NCBI GenBank assembly: GCA_024699855.1
Contig: JAMPIQ010000001.1
Location: 16,740,001-16,804,000, forward strand
Direction of reading: 5' to 3'
Length of the DNA stretch: 64,000 nt
From: Aphelenchoides besseyi
Lineage: Eukaryota > Nematoda > Chromadorea > Rhabditida > Aphelenchoididae
In this document: piece after piece, positions 1-12,665 of the stretch
How the letters are laid out: every line of letters begins with the position of its first letter
Numbering within the stretch: the stretch's first letter is position 1
Made by a program: the position numbers and the translations under genes
Notes under the pieces: model-generated
The model's input: only the letters and a program-made list of their open reading frames with translations
What the model was told of the DNA's origin: nothing
Database searches by the model: none

Positions 1-1
1 A

Positions 2-172
2 AGCAGTTTTAAGACGATAAACTCGAATACCAAAACACTCTTTTTGGTCTTAAATAAATCTATCGGCCTCTGCTACACATTGGATACTGACTCTCAAACG
101 GTCGAAAGAACAATTGAGTTTAATGATCGGTCATTTCGAAAGGTCGGTCAGTTTCGGGGCCAATTAGTTTGA
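2..172 (+). pseudogene. C-terminal blade of a propeller-family copy, cut by window edge
   Basis: An open stretch of about 56 codons runs in from the left edge and stops at TGA 170-172. Its pattern, a hydrophobic strand (TLFLVLNKSIGL) followed by ERTIEFNDRSFRKV and a QFRG turn, lines up with the last repeat of the intact gene at 43771-45168 (PYLWIDNKLLVAS, IYEFDLTNRKW, QVEG). The last residues seen in the intact gene are not recognisable after the stop. It may be the end of a real gene whose remainder lies outside the window, or a decayed copy. The family has no function I can name. Confidence 0.35.
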
Positions 173-1377
173 GATTCTTTTCGTCGAATACTCCAAGTAA
201 TTAACCTACGATATTGCGAATTTGGTTAAATTCATATTTCCGGTAGAGATTCGAAAGTTTGTCACGCCATCAGGTGTCAACGAATTCGATAAACCCGTTT
301 GTTAATTTCAATAAACTGCTAAATGAACTTCAATAGCATTTCAGCTATGAGACGTTTATAGCAAATCGAATCTTGGACGAAAACGAAACACATGAAAGCC
401 ACTTATGAAGTTGATGATCCCAAAGAGTATGTTCACAAGAAGATTTAGTCATTAGAAAAATGAAACGTCAATGATTTGATGTTAAAACGAGAGTAACTGA
501 ACGTTTTTGTGCAATTAATCTTTTAGTCTTCTGTTCTCTGAGATTCGTTCAAAACACGTGATCTTAAGTGGTTGAGTGATATGCAGCCACTTGTGATGTT
601 AAAAGTGGATAAACACGAGGTCATAATCCTTAGATCCACCTTCTGTTTTTTTGGTTATGACAAAATCAATTCGAACGCTTCAATGTGCATTTGAATTCGG
701 AAATTTTATGACAAGAAATAGATCATAAGCTCAATTAAAAAACAGAAATGTATTTACTCAATATTTAAACTGAAAGTTTTATATGTCATTTTAAGAAGCG
801 CGACTATAGATTTCAGCGATTGTAACTGCTTATTGATTTGCTGAAATAGACATTAAATAATACAGGAAGTACTATTCTGTTCGACAGTTCTCGTCGTCTT
901 CCAGATTGTTGAATGTACAAAAGACAACATTTGTAGTCAATTTGTGGACTGAAGATCTCGAAGATTGTAAAATCAAAATACCTAACAAGTTGGTATGATT
1001 TTTGAACTTCATTACTTCCAGCAAGACGCTTAGAAGCGTCCGGTCTCGATGTCAATTCTTCGTTTATTACCTCGACCACCTGTTTAAATGAACGATGTGC
1101 CGAGAAAAAGGTCTAATAACAGGCTTGCCCACGGAAGATGAGTTTACTGCGAGTAATCCAAGGACCTCTATATTAAGCGCTCTCACTCCACTCATCCAAC
1201 TTATTCTCGGATAAAAGCGGGTCGAAGTTTGAGTTCGCGTCCATAGTGAGTATTTTCGTGTTCGCTTTTTCCCAGATTCTCCTTCAATTGTGCTGTTTAC
1301 CTTCGTGTTCAAATTTGTGGATCTTTCATTTCCGGTGATTCAGTAAATGTTAACTGAATCAAGCCCGTGCAGTTCTT
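173..1377. other. No gene seen
   Basis: AT-rich sequence with short, frame-broken ORFs on both strands. The minus-strand ORFs at 813-1079 and 1067-1312 have no splice logic or protein-like pattern. A TTTCAG acceptor-like site occurs near 345 but no convincing exon follows. Confidence 0.4.
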
Positions 1378-2533
1378 ATGGCGCATCCCATAAACGATGT
1401 TGATTTTGAGGAAGAGTTGGAAACAATCATCGCGGGACTCGATTGAATAGTGATAACAAGCAAAAAAGCGATCTGTTTACAAGCTTAAATATGGTGTTTG
1501 GATGTGTGAACAGCAAGGAAATAATCCATGGCTTTTGGTGCATTGTGGGCACGGTTGATGGACCAGAAGGTAAAGTTAAGATTGAAATCACTTCCAAAAT
1601 GTTATTTTAGTGAAATTACTTTCAATTTTTCATCAGTCGCTGGAATCAACAGGCCGACTCAGGAATCCATATTGGCCTTTGACTCCTTTTGCTTATTGCA
1701 AAATGATCAAAGTTTGAGTCTCGCCAACTTTAACGACAAATACTTCTTGTTTGATGGAAAATTCGACTTTGTCCACCGTCGAGCAACAATCAAGACTATA
1801 CTTCAACTTAATGGACGTAGTTGGAGTACGTTATTGGTCAACGATGACGAACTTGTTCACACTTGTTGGAGGATCAGAAATGGACTCTAACTATTTCTGA
1901 GATCCAAATGTGTAACGACTTCTCATTAACACCAATCAACTGCCCGTTCAACTTTACTTCACAACCGTGCGAGACAAACACCTCATTGGATTTTGTGCAG
2001 GTATCGGAAATATCGACATGACCAAATTCGTCGAAATTTCCTTGGTCGATGGAAAAGTGGTTGAGCGCGAGATTAAAGATGACAATCAACTTAAAGGTGC
2101 ATTATTTTGTGTAAGCTTCTTAATTATAACTTACATCTTACACGTTATTGTTTTTAGGTGTATACTTATCTTTGGAGCAAAAACACTTTTCCATACAATA
2201 TGAGTACGACGGTAAGGTGTCTACGGTCATAAAATTTGATCGTTTCGCACTGAAATGGTCTGCAACAAGCATGAAAGTTGAAGGAATAGCCTTGAAGCTT
2301 TCAATGTCCAGTTCGGTTCTTACGGTGATTAGCAGACGTTACATTGGATTGGAATATTATGATTTTACTATCAATTGGACATTGAGTAAGTGTCCATTTT
2401 ATCTGTGTTTTAAGCGAAGTCAGTTTGTTCGGCAATTAATTTGACGTCCAGTGGCCACTACGCCATATTCAACCCGCTGTTCATCGAATGGATTGTCAGT
2501 AGATTTCCGACCAACTTCTGTTTCCGTCTGTAG
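1378..2533 (+). pseudogene. Decayed paralogue of the propeller-like gene at 43.8 kb
   Basis: Several segments match the intact paralogue in order: LPVQLYFTTVRDKHLIGF against LPYILTFPILRDGKLFGF, KFVEISLVDG against NLVEISLADA, and, after an intron at about 2096-2158 (acceptor TTTTTAG), VYLSLEQKHFSI with VIKFDRFALKW and MKVEG against the terminal repeat. A last piece around 2453-2533 (IFNPLFIEWIVSRF) resembles the C-terminus (IETWLKIRRRV). The reading frame is broken: the ATG at 1378 opens only 22 codons before TGA, and in-frame TGA and TAA separate the segments near 1890-1912. I therefore call it a pseudogene; an unusual intron pattern is the alternative. Confidence 0.5.
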
Positions 2534-2769
2534 TGATAAACTCCGAGTTTAAATTTTTTCGTTGTTGTTAAGTACAAAATGAAAAAGTTAAAGTGAACAT
2601 ATAATCGGACATGTGATAAAAGAATAACAACTGGAATTACCGCAGTTGAATTGAAAATCGTACTTTTGAATTTGCAATACTCATTTCAACGACGTGAATT
2701 AGGAACCTAAGAATGATAGATTTATTGTTCGACCAACCGAAGCTGTTGAAAGAACTCATTCTGTGCTAT

Positions 2770-2979
2770 TTCGAAAAACCAGAAAGCACATTTCATTCTA
2801 ACTTTCCAATCTGAAGTCTACAGACGCTAATCGAACTACAGACTTCCGGTTTCTAAATCGACGTGTCATAAACATCCGTTTGAACAACAAAGATCCTACT
2901 CAAATGCAACTTCATTTCGAGGATTCGTTTTCAGTCAATGCGGTTTCTCTTCTAATAGTCGGTCGGGTCTACATTTTTG
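2770..2979 (+). pseudogene. Fragment of a further propeller-family copy
   Basis: An exon-like open stretch at 2802-2979 ends at a GTGAGA donor. It aligns with the intact paralogue: TDANRTTDFRFLNRRVINI against LDTERRTNFENLVEISL, then QMQLHFEDSFSVNAV and LLIVGRVYIFG against the following strand PYLWIDNKLLVAS. Just upstream, in a different frame, FILTFQSEV resembles YILTFPILRD. The frame change and lack of convincing downstream exons argue for decay. Together with 2-172 and 1378-2533 it suggests a local array of degenerating copies. Confidence 0.4.
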
Positions 2980-4012
2980 GTGAGATTTCGTACATCTTTC
3001 AATTTCAATTCTGTTTCTTATTTCAGTTCTTTTACTCATCAGTTCTTCTTGTTTGAATTGTTTTCTGATTGATCATTGGAGTTCTTGTGGAGAACTCTGT
3101 TAATCCGCCCTGCTTAGGACTATTGGCTCCGACATGTAAGTTTTGGGATGAGCCTGTACAATAATCACTGTTGCATTCTTCAGAGAGCACAAATTTACCA
3201 GTCGTGGTCGAGAAATGCTTATGTTCATCAGAGACTAGAAGATGGAACGATGTTCAAGTCGAAGGCAGGAACAGTCTGCCCGTGAAGAATCCAATAACTC
3301 AGATACGATTAGCATTGAATTAAATGATCGATAGAAGTAGGATCGCGTTCGCAGTGGCACCTTAAGATATTTCTGAGCTTTAATGTTGTGTGCTTTCAAA
3401 ATGGACACAGACAAGTCAATCGTGTCATCGAAGTACTTTCATTTTTTCCACTTCGTCTATCAACTCATTTTCAGGACTCGTTCAGTTCGACTGTTTTGAC
3501 CACTGGATTTTTTTGGAATCTTCTTCATCATTTAAGACGTTGAACATTCTAACTTCTGTTTGATGGTGTTGTTCATCGAATTGGTCGTTATTAGCACATT
3601 CGGCGTAAAATCGATCAAACCAACAGCCAGAGATTCTCAACAGCATTTTCAAGACACCCAAGTAAAATGGCGATCAGATTTATCGTCATAATTCTTTCTA
3701 AACGCAGAAACGCTCTATGTCACTAATCTCAATCGAATTTAAACTTGTAATTGTTTTATCGCAATAAAGTTCAATTTGCTGCTCATATTATACATATCCG
3801 CAGATCGATGATGTCCATTCTGAAGCACAAGAGTTTAAGGGCTATGTCCATTATCTTTATCGGTGTCTGTCGGATTTATTGACGTCTTTTGCTGATCCAC
3901 GGCAGTAACGGATGAGTAGAAACCGAAGAATTCGCGTCTGATATCCGCGAACATTGCTAAGAATATGTACGGCTGTGTTACTGTCGACAATTCCCAACAA
4001 ACTTAAACAAAT
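2980..4012. other. No gene seen
   Basis: A possible intron of the preceding fragment (GTGAGA at 2980 to TTTCAG near 3024) lies at the left. The rest has no exon I can support on either strand. Confidence 0.35.
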
Positions 4013-5232
4013 TCAATTCGATTTCTTAGGCTTCTTACCGTCGTACAGATTCATCCACACTTGGGCATTGCTCTTCACCCAATTGTTATTGGCGGCCCAA
4101 AAGAACATGTAAAACAGAACGCCAATTGCATCAATCATTTGATCGATCAAATTGATTAATGATAGATCCAACTCATCAACAATTTTTCGATGCTGAGTTA
4201 CCGCAGCTACAATATACGTCAGTTGGAACTTCAGACTCAATAACTCACATTGTCTTCGTCCACTTGCACGAACTTCAATACGTAAATAGGGCTGATCGCC
4301 GACAAAATTGTTTTTCACCCATTCGACTCCGGGCAATTCGAGTAGACCTGATCGTCCCAAGTCCTTCAACACACCACTTCGTTTCTTCAATTTCAAACAT
4401 TTCCTGTAACGATATTGAAGGACGCAAATCGTAAGGCAATTAAAAATGAAAACAATCGGAACGTAGAAAAAGGCCTCCAGAAGCACATCTGCAGTATCAT
4501 AGAGGTCCTGGATCTAAACGGCAATCATAATGTCTAACAAGAAATCTAACATCTGAGTTAATGAAAACTGTAGCTGCGGTTTCGCCCATAAAATTGGACC
4601 GACAACAACGATGCATCATCGGTAGAATCCAGACTAAAGGCACGGTCCATGTCAACCAGAACATCCTCCATTTCGTGAAATGATTGCACATCTAAAACGA
4701 GACTTGAAAATTGAAAAATGTTTTATACGACATGCCCATGCGTAATACTGTGGGAACACAACGAGAATCATGTGATCGAAGTTGAAGAAGAAGCCGCAAC
4801 AAATCGAAGCATAAGAAAGATACCTGAATTAGTAATGTTAGAGGAAAAAATCAGTAAAACAAACCATTCGGATGCGTTAATTATTGTTGCCAATGGCTAA
4901 ACTGAGAGTTATTAGATTTACGAGTTTATTCTGACCGTTCCTGCGCCTACGAAGCTTATGATTAACCAATGGCTGCACATCATTGACGGTAAATACTTGA
5001 GAAGAATCCGTGATAAATTGGCCAAAATATCGACTACAAAAGAAGAAAGGAAAAGCACATTGAAGGTGTTGGAGTGAAGTGCCGGTCGTTTTGCAATAAA
5101 CCAAATCATACAGAGCGCAAGAATCACAGTAAAAGAATTGAAAATCAATCGACCGATTACCAATGACCATTCGGCAAAACCAACAACACAAACGGATCGT
5201 AAGTCTTCTTCGAGAGTTCGATTGCTGTACAT
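4013..5232 (-). CDS. Seven-transmembrane serpentine (chemoreceptor-like) receptor
   Basis: A multi-exon gene for a nematode-type 7TM receptor, probably a plasma-membrane chemoreceptor. The first exon from ATG 5232 carries two hydrophobic helices (IFNSFTVILALCMIWFIA; VLFLSSFVVDILANL). An exon near 4700-4830 reads ICCGFFFNFDHMILVVFPQYYAW, the next WRMFWLTWTVPLVWILPMM, then VLLEAFFYVPIVFIFNCL, and a final helix IDAIGVLFYMFFWAANNNW. Well-supported introns: a 46-nt one around 4501-4546, in phase between INSD and DLYD, and a 42-nt one around 4196-4237 (GTGAGT to TTGTAG). The joins between exon 1 and the middle exons are less certain, and one needs a non-consensus site. The family level (srg, srv or srx-like) cannot be fixed by eye. 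Confidence 0.65.
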
Positions 5233-5342
5233 TGAAGTCGATTAGTGATTGTCAACAGATGTCATTCGAAACGACATTTCGTCTCATTTCGTTGGCTCTC
5301 AGAATCTTTGGCCCCGCAGTTCGAAGACAATTGATACGGTGA

Positions 5343-5970
5343 ATGAACAAACTCAAAGCTCGGAATTTACGCCCCCTGCCTTTGGCTTCTGTATTCTCAA
5401 TGACAAAGTCCGACAAGGTCTTGAAAGAGAATATGAAATACGATTATTGTTATGCTGACAATTGTGCAATTGACTCGAAAAATTTGCATCTGAAGTTGTT
5501 GAACGTTTCGGATTCTTTTCAACTTTTCATTCCAGACTATTCGCTGTTTTGGTTCATTTCGTTTCAATGGTCAAGTCTTCGACGATACAAGATCCGATCT
5601 GTCTGATCGGCGATGGAACAACCATACCGTTTGTTGTGAGTTCAACGTAGCGAATTGTTAAAACATTTGTTTAGGTTTGGCCAATTCTTCTTTCTCTTGT
5701 TATCGCAGTTCTTTTCGCCGTGATTGTCATGAACGGTGTTCGATTGTACGCGTTCCTGTACGCTCAACAACAAATTCTTCATGAGTTCATTCCGTTGATG
5801 TTGAAGACGGCCGACACGTTGGGACAGGTCGGAAAAATGAAGGGTTTCGAGTGCATGTTTGGATTTAGGACACAAAGTTCATTGAGACAAAACACACCAC
5901 CTACGTGACTCAGGAGCAGGATCCGGAGAAGTCGAAAAAAGATCACGTAACGAAAAAATTGGACGATTGA
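5343..5970 (+). CDS. Unrecognised small membrane protein
   Basis: An N-terminal exon (in-frame ATGs at 5343, 5400 and 5433; MKYDYCYADNC near the end) joins, through an intron beginning GTTGTTG, to an exon with LFAVLVHFVSMVK. This joins after a GTGAGT intron to VWPILLSLVIAVLFAVIVMNG, a clear membrane helix, followed by a cytosolic-looking charged tail. The tail has two readings: through to a stop at about 5908, or, with removal of a 41-nt intron with a GTC donor, DTKFIETKHTTYV and a Lys/Asp-rich end at 5970. The second gives the more natural C-terminus. I do not recognise the family. The start is undecided. Confidence 0.5.
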
Positions 5971-7330
5971 ATTGTTTGTGGTTTGAAAGTAAATTTGTTG
6001 CTCGAACTTCTGAGCTGTTTGACACAAGCTCTCGATTCGCGAGGAGTGGATTCACACGAACCATCGGGCTCAAACCGGCTGTTCAAACGTTTTATTTCGG
6101 CTCAATCATAATCACATTGTTTTTTGAGCGCGTGAAACTTTTCGAGTCGACCTTTATGTTGAGAGTTGTGGACCACAATCAACCAAGTGGTTTCCGATCA
6201 CAAAATCGGTCTTCATAGTCGCTATCAATTTCTTCGCTAAGTCGAATTGACACTTTTCCTTTCGAACATCGAAAGTTCAACGTGTTGTTGGGCGTTCAGT
6301 TTCATGTGCTGTGTGGGCAAAACGTGCAAAGATCCCCGAAGAGTACAAAGTCCGGTAAGAAAATGCTCAGAGGTCGATTCGAATGTTTTTGCAACTTTTC
6401 ATTGGACTCTCATTCATCATTTTGCTTGTTATCGAATTCCACAATCTTTTGCTCAAAGTGTAAAGTTCGGTTTTCCTGTTGTTGTCGTCGATGGTTGGAG
6501 GCAAAAAGTCGACCGGTGGGCAGAAATGGCGTGATCGTTCGTCGACGAAAAAAGGCGAATGATTCGATGGGAAATGAACTCAAAATGTCTTTCAATGTGT
6601 TTTGATTGCTTTCGGTTTCGTATGACAAACCTTGATGCTTCGATTGTCATTCACTCGCCAAGATTCGCGCAACGATTCCGAACAGCCAGAAAGATTGCCA
6701 TCTTCGCCCCAATGGCAACATTCGAAAAAAGTAGACCGCAGTCGAAAGCAAAAATGCTCTTCGACTTTTTCGCTTTTGCGTCGTCCGTCTGGGCCTTTTG
6801 TTTTGCTGTCGACCGTTGGGTTCGAAAAAACTCCGCTGCTCAACGTCCAGATGCTCTTCACTGTCGGTTTTTTCACTACCAGTTCGCTGATTTTCCCGCC
6901 AATTCCGTTGAAATTGAGAGTTTTTTTTCAATTGGAACAATCAGAAGTGAGATCGAAGTCTTTTTGGTCTTTTGAACTCGTGTGTAGTCTATTTATGGCG
7001 TCCTGTAGTTTGTATCTTTGGGCACTGGTCTTGAATTCGAATTTCGATGAGGGTTATTTCTGGCATTTGAATTGAACTTTCGCTTCAAACAACAAGCTAT
7101 TTTCTGTTGACTGAATGACCTTTTGACGTAAACTGTTTAGTCGGTGTATTTGAACCTTGATCGTTTTATCAGTTTTGTCGGCTCATGGTCTTCGGACATT
7201 AAAACTTCTGCTCTTTTATAATTTAAATTTAACGACTAGAAAGAGCGATTAGCTTTCACGTGTTTTGTCGATCTTACAAAATCGATTCGTTTCAGATTTT
7301 CGATCTCAGACGCCGGTAACGCGCCTCGAC
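5971..7330. other. No supported gene; elongase upstream region at right
   Basis: Overlapping long ORFs occur on both strands between 6240 and 7080, but they mirror each other, lack splice signals and have Phe/Ser- or Arg-rich composition typical of shadow frames. The right part is the 5-prime flank of the elongase gene. Confidence 0.4.
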
Positions 7331-8734
7331 ATGGCGACCCTCAATTTCGACAATTGGGAACAAGTCAAAGCCAATCTTTCGGTTGTGCGTTTCGACTATC
7401 CACGACTCCTACGTATTGCTACGGCTGATCGCTTTGATGAAGTTGTTCATTCGAAGATTCTAATTTGACTGTTTCCTTTTTCAGCCCGCAGCAAAACAAT
7501 GGGTGCAGGATCATTTCTATCTTACTCTCCAGATCTCATTAGCTTACGTGGTTGTTGTATTCGGAACTAAATTTCTGATGCGCAATCGTCAACCGTTTTC
7601 GCTTTTTGTTCCGTTGAATACGTGGAATTTTATTCTTGCCGTCTTTAGTATCGTTGGTACAATCAAGCTGACTCCCGAGTTCTTGACCACTGTCTACAAT
7701 CAGGGATTTGAAGGTATGTGAACAAACGGAAAGAAAAGTGATCTTTGATTTAGAGTCTTATTGTCATGTTCGCGACTTTACCAAAGGCAACAACGGTTAT
7801 TGGGTTTGGTTGTTCATTGTCTCGAAGATGTTCGAATTGTTGGACACCGTGTTTTTGGTGCTTAGAAAACGCCCGTTGATGTTTCTGCATTGGTATCATC
7901 ATATCTTAACCATGATCTACGCCTTCTTCTCGTACCCGTTAACACCCGGTTTCAATCGTTGGGGTAAGTGATCAATTCGGTTTGATGTTATTGCAATCTC
8001 TACTCCAGGAATTTACCTTAACTTTCTTGTCCATGCTTTTATGTACTCGTAAGTTCGAATGCCAAGGAATTTGAAAAATCGGTTGTTTTCAGCTATTACT
8101 TCCTTCGCTCAATGAAAATCCACGTACCCGGAATTGTCGCCAAGTTCATTACGACACTACAAATTTGGCAGTTCGTCATCAGCGTTGGCGTGCTCTTGCA
8201 TTTGGGCGTCTTGATTTACTTGCAGAACGTATGTCTCATACACGATGATGTGCAGAACCATAGAATACCAAACTGTCCGAAGGGAACTGTAAATAAATTT
8301 TCGTTGTTTTGAGTTTTCGCTTTTTCTTTCTTTTTTGTTCGTTGAGTTCACAGCTTTTGCTTCGGCTTTTTGTTGATTGAATTCGTCCAATGTTCGAAAA
8401 TGTTGTACCAACGCTTTCGGTGCTCAATTCAAAAGTTTATGGAAACTCTTTCTATTCGTTTCTCTGTCTTTCCAAATCTTTGATTGCATTCATTAACTTC
8501 CAACTAAAACCTTTTGTTTAGGTTCAATGTGATTTCAATCCTCGAATCTTCGTTTTGGCGACTTTCATGGATGTCACCTATCTGGCTCTCTTCATCAACT
8601 TCTTCCTTCAATCGTACGTTTTTGGTGGTGGAAAAGCGAAGTATCGGGACGCCAAGAACGGCAAGTTGGTCAACGGAAACGCGGCGGCTCATCGAAATGG
8701 AGTGAGCAACGGGAAAGCGAAGAAAATCGAGTAG
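7331..8734 (+). CDS. Very-long-chain fatty acid elongase (ELO/ELOVL family)
   Basis: This is the ER-membrane condensing enzyme that adds malonyl-CoA carbons to fatty acyl-CoA. ATG 7331 opens MATLNFDNWEQV. Six exons run to TAG 8732-8734. The family signature is present: KMFELLDTVFLVLRKRP, then the histidine box HWYHH, and the conserved HAFMYSYYFLRS segment. There are several hydrophobic helices. The C-terminus ends KKIE, a dilysine ER-retrieval signal, after a basic, Gly/Asn-rich tail. Introns are about 40 to 50 nt except the last, at about 8229-8520. The first donor is GTTGTT, weaker than the rest. Length (about 280 residues) is normal for the family. AATAAA lies near 8853. It is closest to the C. 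elegans elo-1/elo-2 type by eye, but substrate cannot be told. Confidence 0.93.
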
Positions 8735-8895
8735 ATATCCCGGGCAAACAACTTTCAAGTGATCTGTGGCCATTCAAATTCTTTTGTTTTTTCGAAAACC
8801 CTTCGGGTTTTTGTCCTCTTCTGCCGTTTAGCTTAATATGTTTATTTCGTTAATAAATGATTTGAAGTTTTTTAAAAACTAACCAAAATAAGAAA

Positions 8896-11800
8896 TCAGT
8901 TTTCGTCGTCCGACGATTCATCGGATGAGATCTTCACCGGCTCCGGGAGTTCTGCCAATTCGCCTTCCTCCAATTGTCCGGAATCTTCCTCTGAACTTGG
9001 CGGTTCGTTCTCGATTCTCGGCTTCGTTTCCACGAACTCATCACACTCCATTGGATTCTCTTTAGCTTCGGCATCGTAAGCGCGTATTCTTTTGCCCAAG
9101 TACGTAGATTCCAAATTGAAATCGCCAAACAAACGAGCATGTTTGATAAGTGCATCTTCAGCAGCGTTGAGCTCTGCTTCGTGAATCGTGTAGCCGGAAC
9201 CCTGGCCGAGACGTTTGTTCCTGTAAATCAAACATAAGAATCGAATTGAAATGTTTTTACTACCGAAAGAAAACCAAAACTCCAAACTTTCGATTGTTCG
9301 TTGGGTTTTCGATTTTTACTGTACGATAGACCGGAATATCGGCTCCACCGATGTAACGACGTCGCAAAGATAAACAGCATTGCTGGAGTTGAGATTTTGG
9401 ATCATTCCAACGCGATGATCCAATAAACAACCGCAGTCGGGGAAGGAAGCAGACTCGACAGAAAACTTCGCTGAATCCAAAGCCACGATCAACGAAAATA
9501 GCACCCAAATAAGCTGAAACTATCTTGTTATCAACTTCATTGCTATGAAATTCGAACCTTCAACTAAATCTGCTTTATCTTTCATTGACAATCCGTTTGT
9601 TTTTGGTCCATTTCGACAATCAAAAAGATAGTCGGTCAACTTCAGATCATCGCAGATCACCGATTGTGTTCGATTGCTCACTAAACAACTTCGCAACAAA
9701 GATAGATGACCTTCTTGATGCCGCGGAAAGTGTCTGTAAAGATAATCGGAAACGAAAAACTGCAAAATCGTATCTCCCAAGAACTCCAAACGCTGATTAT
9801 GACCTCTAAACTTATTTACGTAAACATCATTTGGAATTCGAACTTACAAGGTCAAATTGTTGTAACCGACTTGTCGTCGTGTAAAGGCTCGAGCCAAAAG
9901 ACGAATATGATGAAAGTAGATACCCGTATAGTCTTCGAGTTCTGTCAACTTTTGCAACCACTTGACTTTTTGAATCCAATGACGATCGGATGGTTGATTC
10001 ATCTGAAAATTGATGTAATTCTTGCAAAGCAGTAAAACAAACTTTGAGTGGATCTTCTTGAAGATTAATCCATTTATTATAGAGATCGGGACTGTCAGAA
10101 AAGAACGCACGAGATAGAACTCTGAACATCAAAATAAATGAGTTAGTCGATTCAAAAATACCTATCACATTCGTCGATTTCGGAATCCAAATAGATGGCT
10201 GCCATCAATGCTTCGAAAGCGTTAGCCATTGCACGATTCATTCCATCTTCGTTAGACAAATCAACTCCATGAGTGTGTAAGAGGAACTTGTTGATTCCCA
10301 ACTTCTAAACTTTTCGTTTAATCTTAAAACTTCTGTTCCAGTTTACTTTTCCAACTCGTGCCAAATTCAGATTGCGAACAAGTTTGGAGCGATGCAAAGC
10401 CAAAATTCCTTCTTCAGCGTACGGCATCATAAAGAACAAGTGATTCGAGACCACCAGCTCCACAATTGCATCACCCAAAAACTCCAGACGTTCGTTGTGA
10501 TGCAGAGAGGATTGTTGTTCGGATTTCATTCCGTGCTCCGACATAATTTTCATTAGTGTGCTTATTCCTAAACGAAAGACATAATTGAAAGGTAATTGGG
10601 TTGGGAATTACCTTTACGACGGTTGTTTTCTTGTTCCGGTTTTGCTTTCGTTTTGTCTCGAATTTTGCGGAGTCCACAGTTTCGAAGCGTATTCCTTGCG
10701 TGCTCGGAATTGGTCCCATAGTTCGTTAAATTAGATGGATTAGTCAAAGCTAATTCGAGCAGAAGACGATTCTAAACTTTAGTTACTAGACAAATACGAA
10801 GATAAGTCTTACCTTGAAATGATATTCTAACTTGTTCTCAAACTCCCGTAACGACCAATGATACCGAACCCGCCAAACGATCGTTAGAAGAAACATCGCG
10901 TGTTGAGTTATGTCGCCGTTAAGACCCGTAGTGTAGAAGCTTTTGAACGGCAATTTGACTATGTGCTCATTCTGTTGATGCCTGAAAGAAAGTCGAATAT
11001 TCGCAAAAACAGAAAAACTGACTTTTGTTCGCGCAGTCTTCGAACTTCATCACAACTTTCTCCGTAGTCTTTCTCCAGTTGTCTTAACTGTTCGTCCGTG
11101 AATCGCGATCGCACCTGCAACTTCTCGGTCAATGCTCGATATCGTTTCTGTGCATGAATCAGCTGTTGTCGTGCACGAGATGCTTGGGAAGTTGGTCGTT
11201 GAGTTAAATGCAAAACGTGGGCCTTTGAATTCTCGTCGAAATTGTCGGCACGAATACAGGCAGGACGTTGGAACGGACAACTCAAGAGCTGACCGCGAAA
11301 ACTTCGACGTCCATCTTTGCTGTTCACAATCGAGGTTTGTAGCGGACGGAAGGAGTTTGTCAAGTGGGACAAAACAGCAGCCATTGGTAGAAGGGTGTGA
11401 ATCTCAATCCCGTTGAAGTCTGAATACCATGGACATTGATTACTTGATTCGAGAGCTCTTACTTTCAATACAAACAAATCGCGGCATAACGTGAAAGAGC
11501 GGACAACCACCGAGCGTTTCATCACCTCGATTCACGTCGTAAAGCTCGAGCAAATGATGAAAAACGTACTGATAGAACAACTCCAATTCTTCGACACAAA
11601 ATCCCTAAAGAACAGAATCAAGAATAGCCATAGTTAAGATTTTTACCTCAATCGGTTCGGCTTTGACCAAACGAACCGCATATTCCGGAAACATTCTGTT
11701 TAGCCAACGTTGTGGTAAATTGGACGGAACTTCGGAATGAAAGAAGACGGAGAATCCACGAAAATGATACCAAACACTTTCATGGTAGATGCTCGAACGT

Positions 11801-12665
11801 TGTCGATTTGTTAGCGGAAAGTCAGGATCAATTTGAACGACATAGTGATATAGAGAAGTTGGATTACTAAAACTCTTCGAATCGATTAAAATACAATTCA
11901 CAAGTTACTTTGTCTTAAGGTTGCAGAAGGGAATTGTCTTTTCGCCCGGATAGCAGTTGTGAATAACACCGACCGAACGAGCTTCTTTGTAGCATTTACA
12001 ATAGGGGCCGTCGTATTGCTGTCCAAGTTCGTTGAAGGAAAGATCGCTATGTAAAGCTGCTGGATGATTGCGTTTTCGATTAATCTGAAGAACGTGAATG
12101 AAACTTACAGTAGATAACTCACTTCTAGTTGAGCGTAATTGTCAGGATTAGCTTTTAAACGTTTTGCAGGATATTCATCGGTTGCCTTTCTCGCTTCTTG
12201 ATTACCTTTTTTTGCCGGAGCTTCAGCTAAAACTCAATGGTTTCAACAAAACTTGAAAACTAAACTCACAAACAATCCAAGGAGCCGGTTCTGAGGCCGG
12301 TTGTTCGGCGCGTCTTGCACTCAAAAAGTTTATAACAAAGTTTTTGAATCGTTCGCAGATTTCGGTGCTTCGAAGAGATGCAGTTCGATGTCCAGGAGCC
12401 AACTGAAATCCGGAGACGTGAGATGTTAGAAGCAACGTATAGAACCTGTTGATAGTAGGAATCTAACATGATTTGTCGGGTCTGATAAGTTGGCTCGACA
12501 ATCGACGGTAACTCCTCATCACTATCGGCCGACAAGTCACTATCCATTTCGTTTGACTTGTTGGGTGGGTTCTCAACATTCGCCAAGTCGTCTGGAATGT
12601 CGAAGTGCATGGTGATCACAACAAAAGATCTTACCGGTCGTATCTAAATCCATAGGTTCGTCCAT
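8896..12665 (-). CDS. drsh-1: Drosha, nuclear RNase III of primary microRNA processing
   Basis: The class II RNase III of the Microprocessor, which with the DGCR8/Pasha partner cuts primary microRNA hairpins in the nucleus. From ATG 12665 the protein has a short acidic N-terminus (DSDLSADSDEELPS), a central domain (YHFRGFSVFFHSEVP; DGPYCKCYKEARSVG), a helical connector (SRARQQLIHAQKRYRAL), RNase IIIa (NERLEFLGDAIVEL; MNRAMANAFEALMAAIYLD), RNase IIIb (QRLEFLGDTILQFF; EGHLSLLRSCLVSNRTQ; KADLVE), the hallmark WNDPKSQLQQCCLSLR, and a dsRBD (GSGYTIHEAELNAAEDAL). The acidic residues of both catalytic centres are present. An acidic tail ends at TGA 8896-8898. The long Pro/Arg-Ser-rich N-terminus of vertebrate Drosha is absent, so the protein is shorter. 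About a dozen introns, mostly 40 to 50 nt. Confidence 0.95.

Noticed and set aside
6240..7080. Overlapping ORFs of 95 to 147 codons on both strands
   Set aside because: They mirror each other on opposite strands, have biased composition (Phe/Ser against Arg/Glu) and no splice logic.
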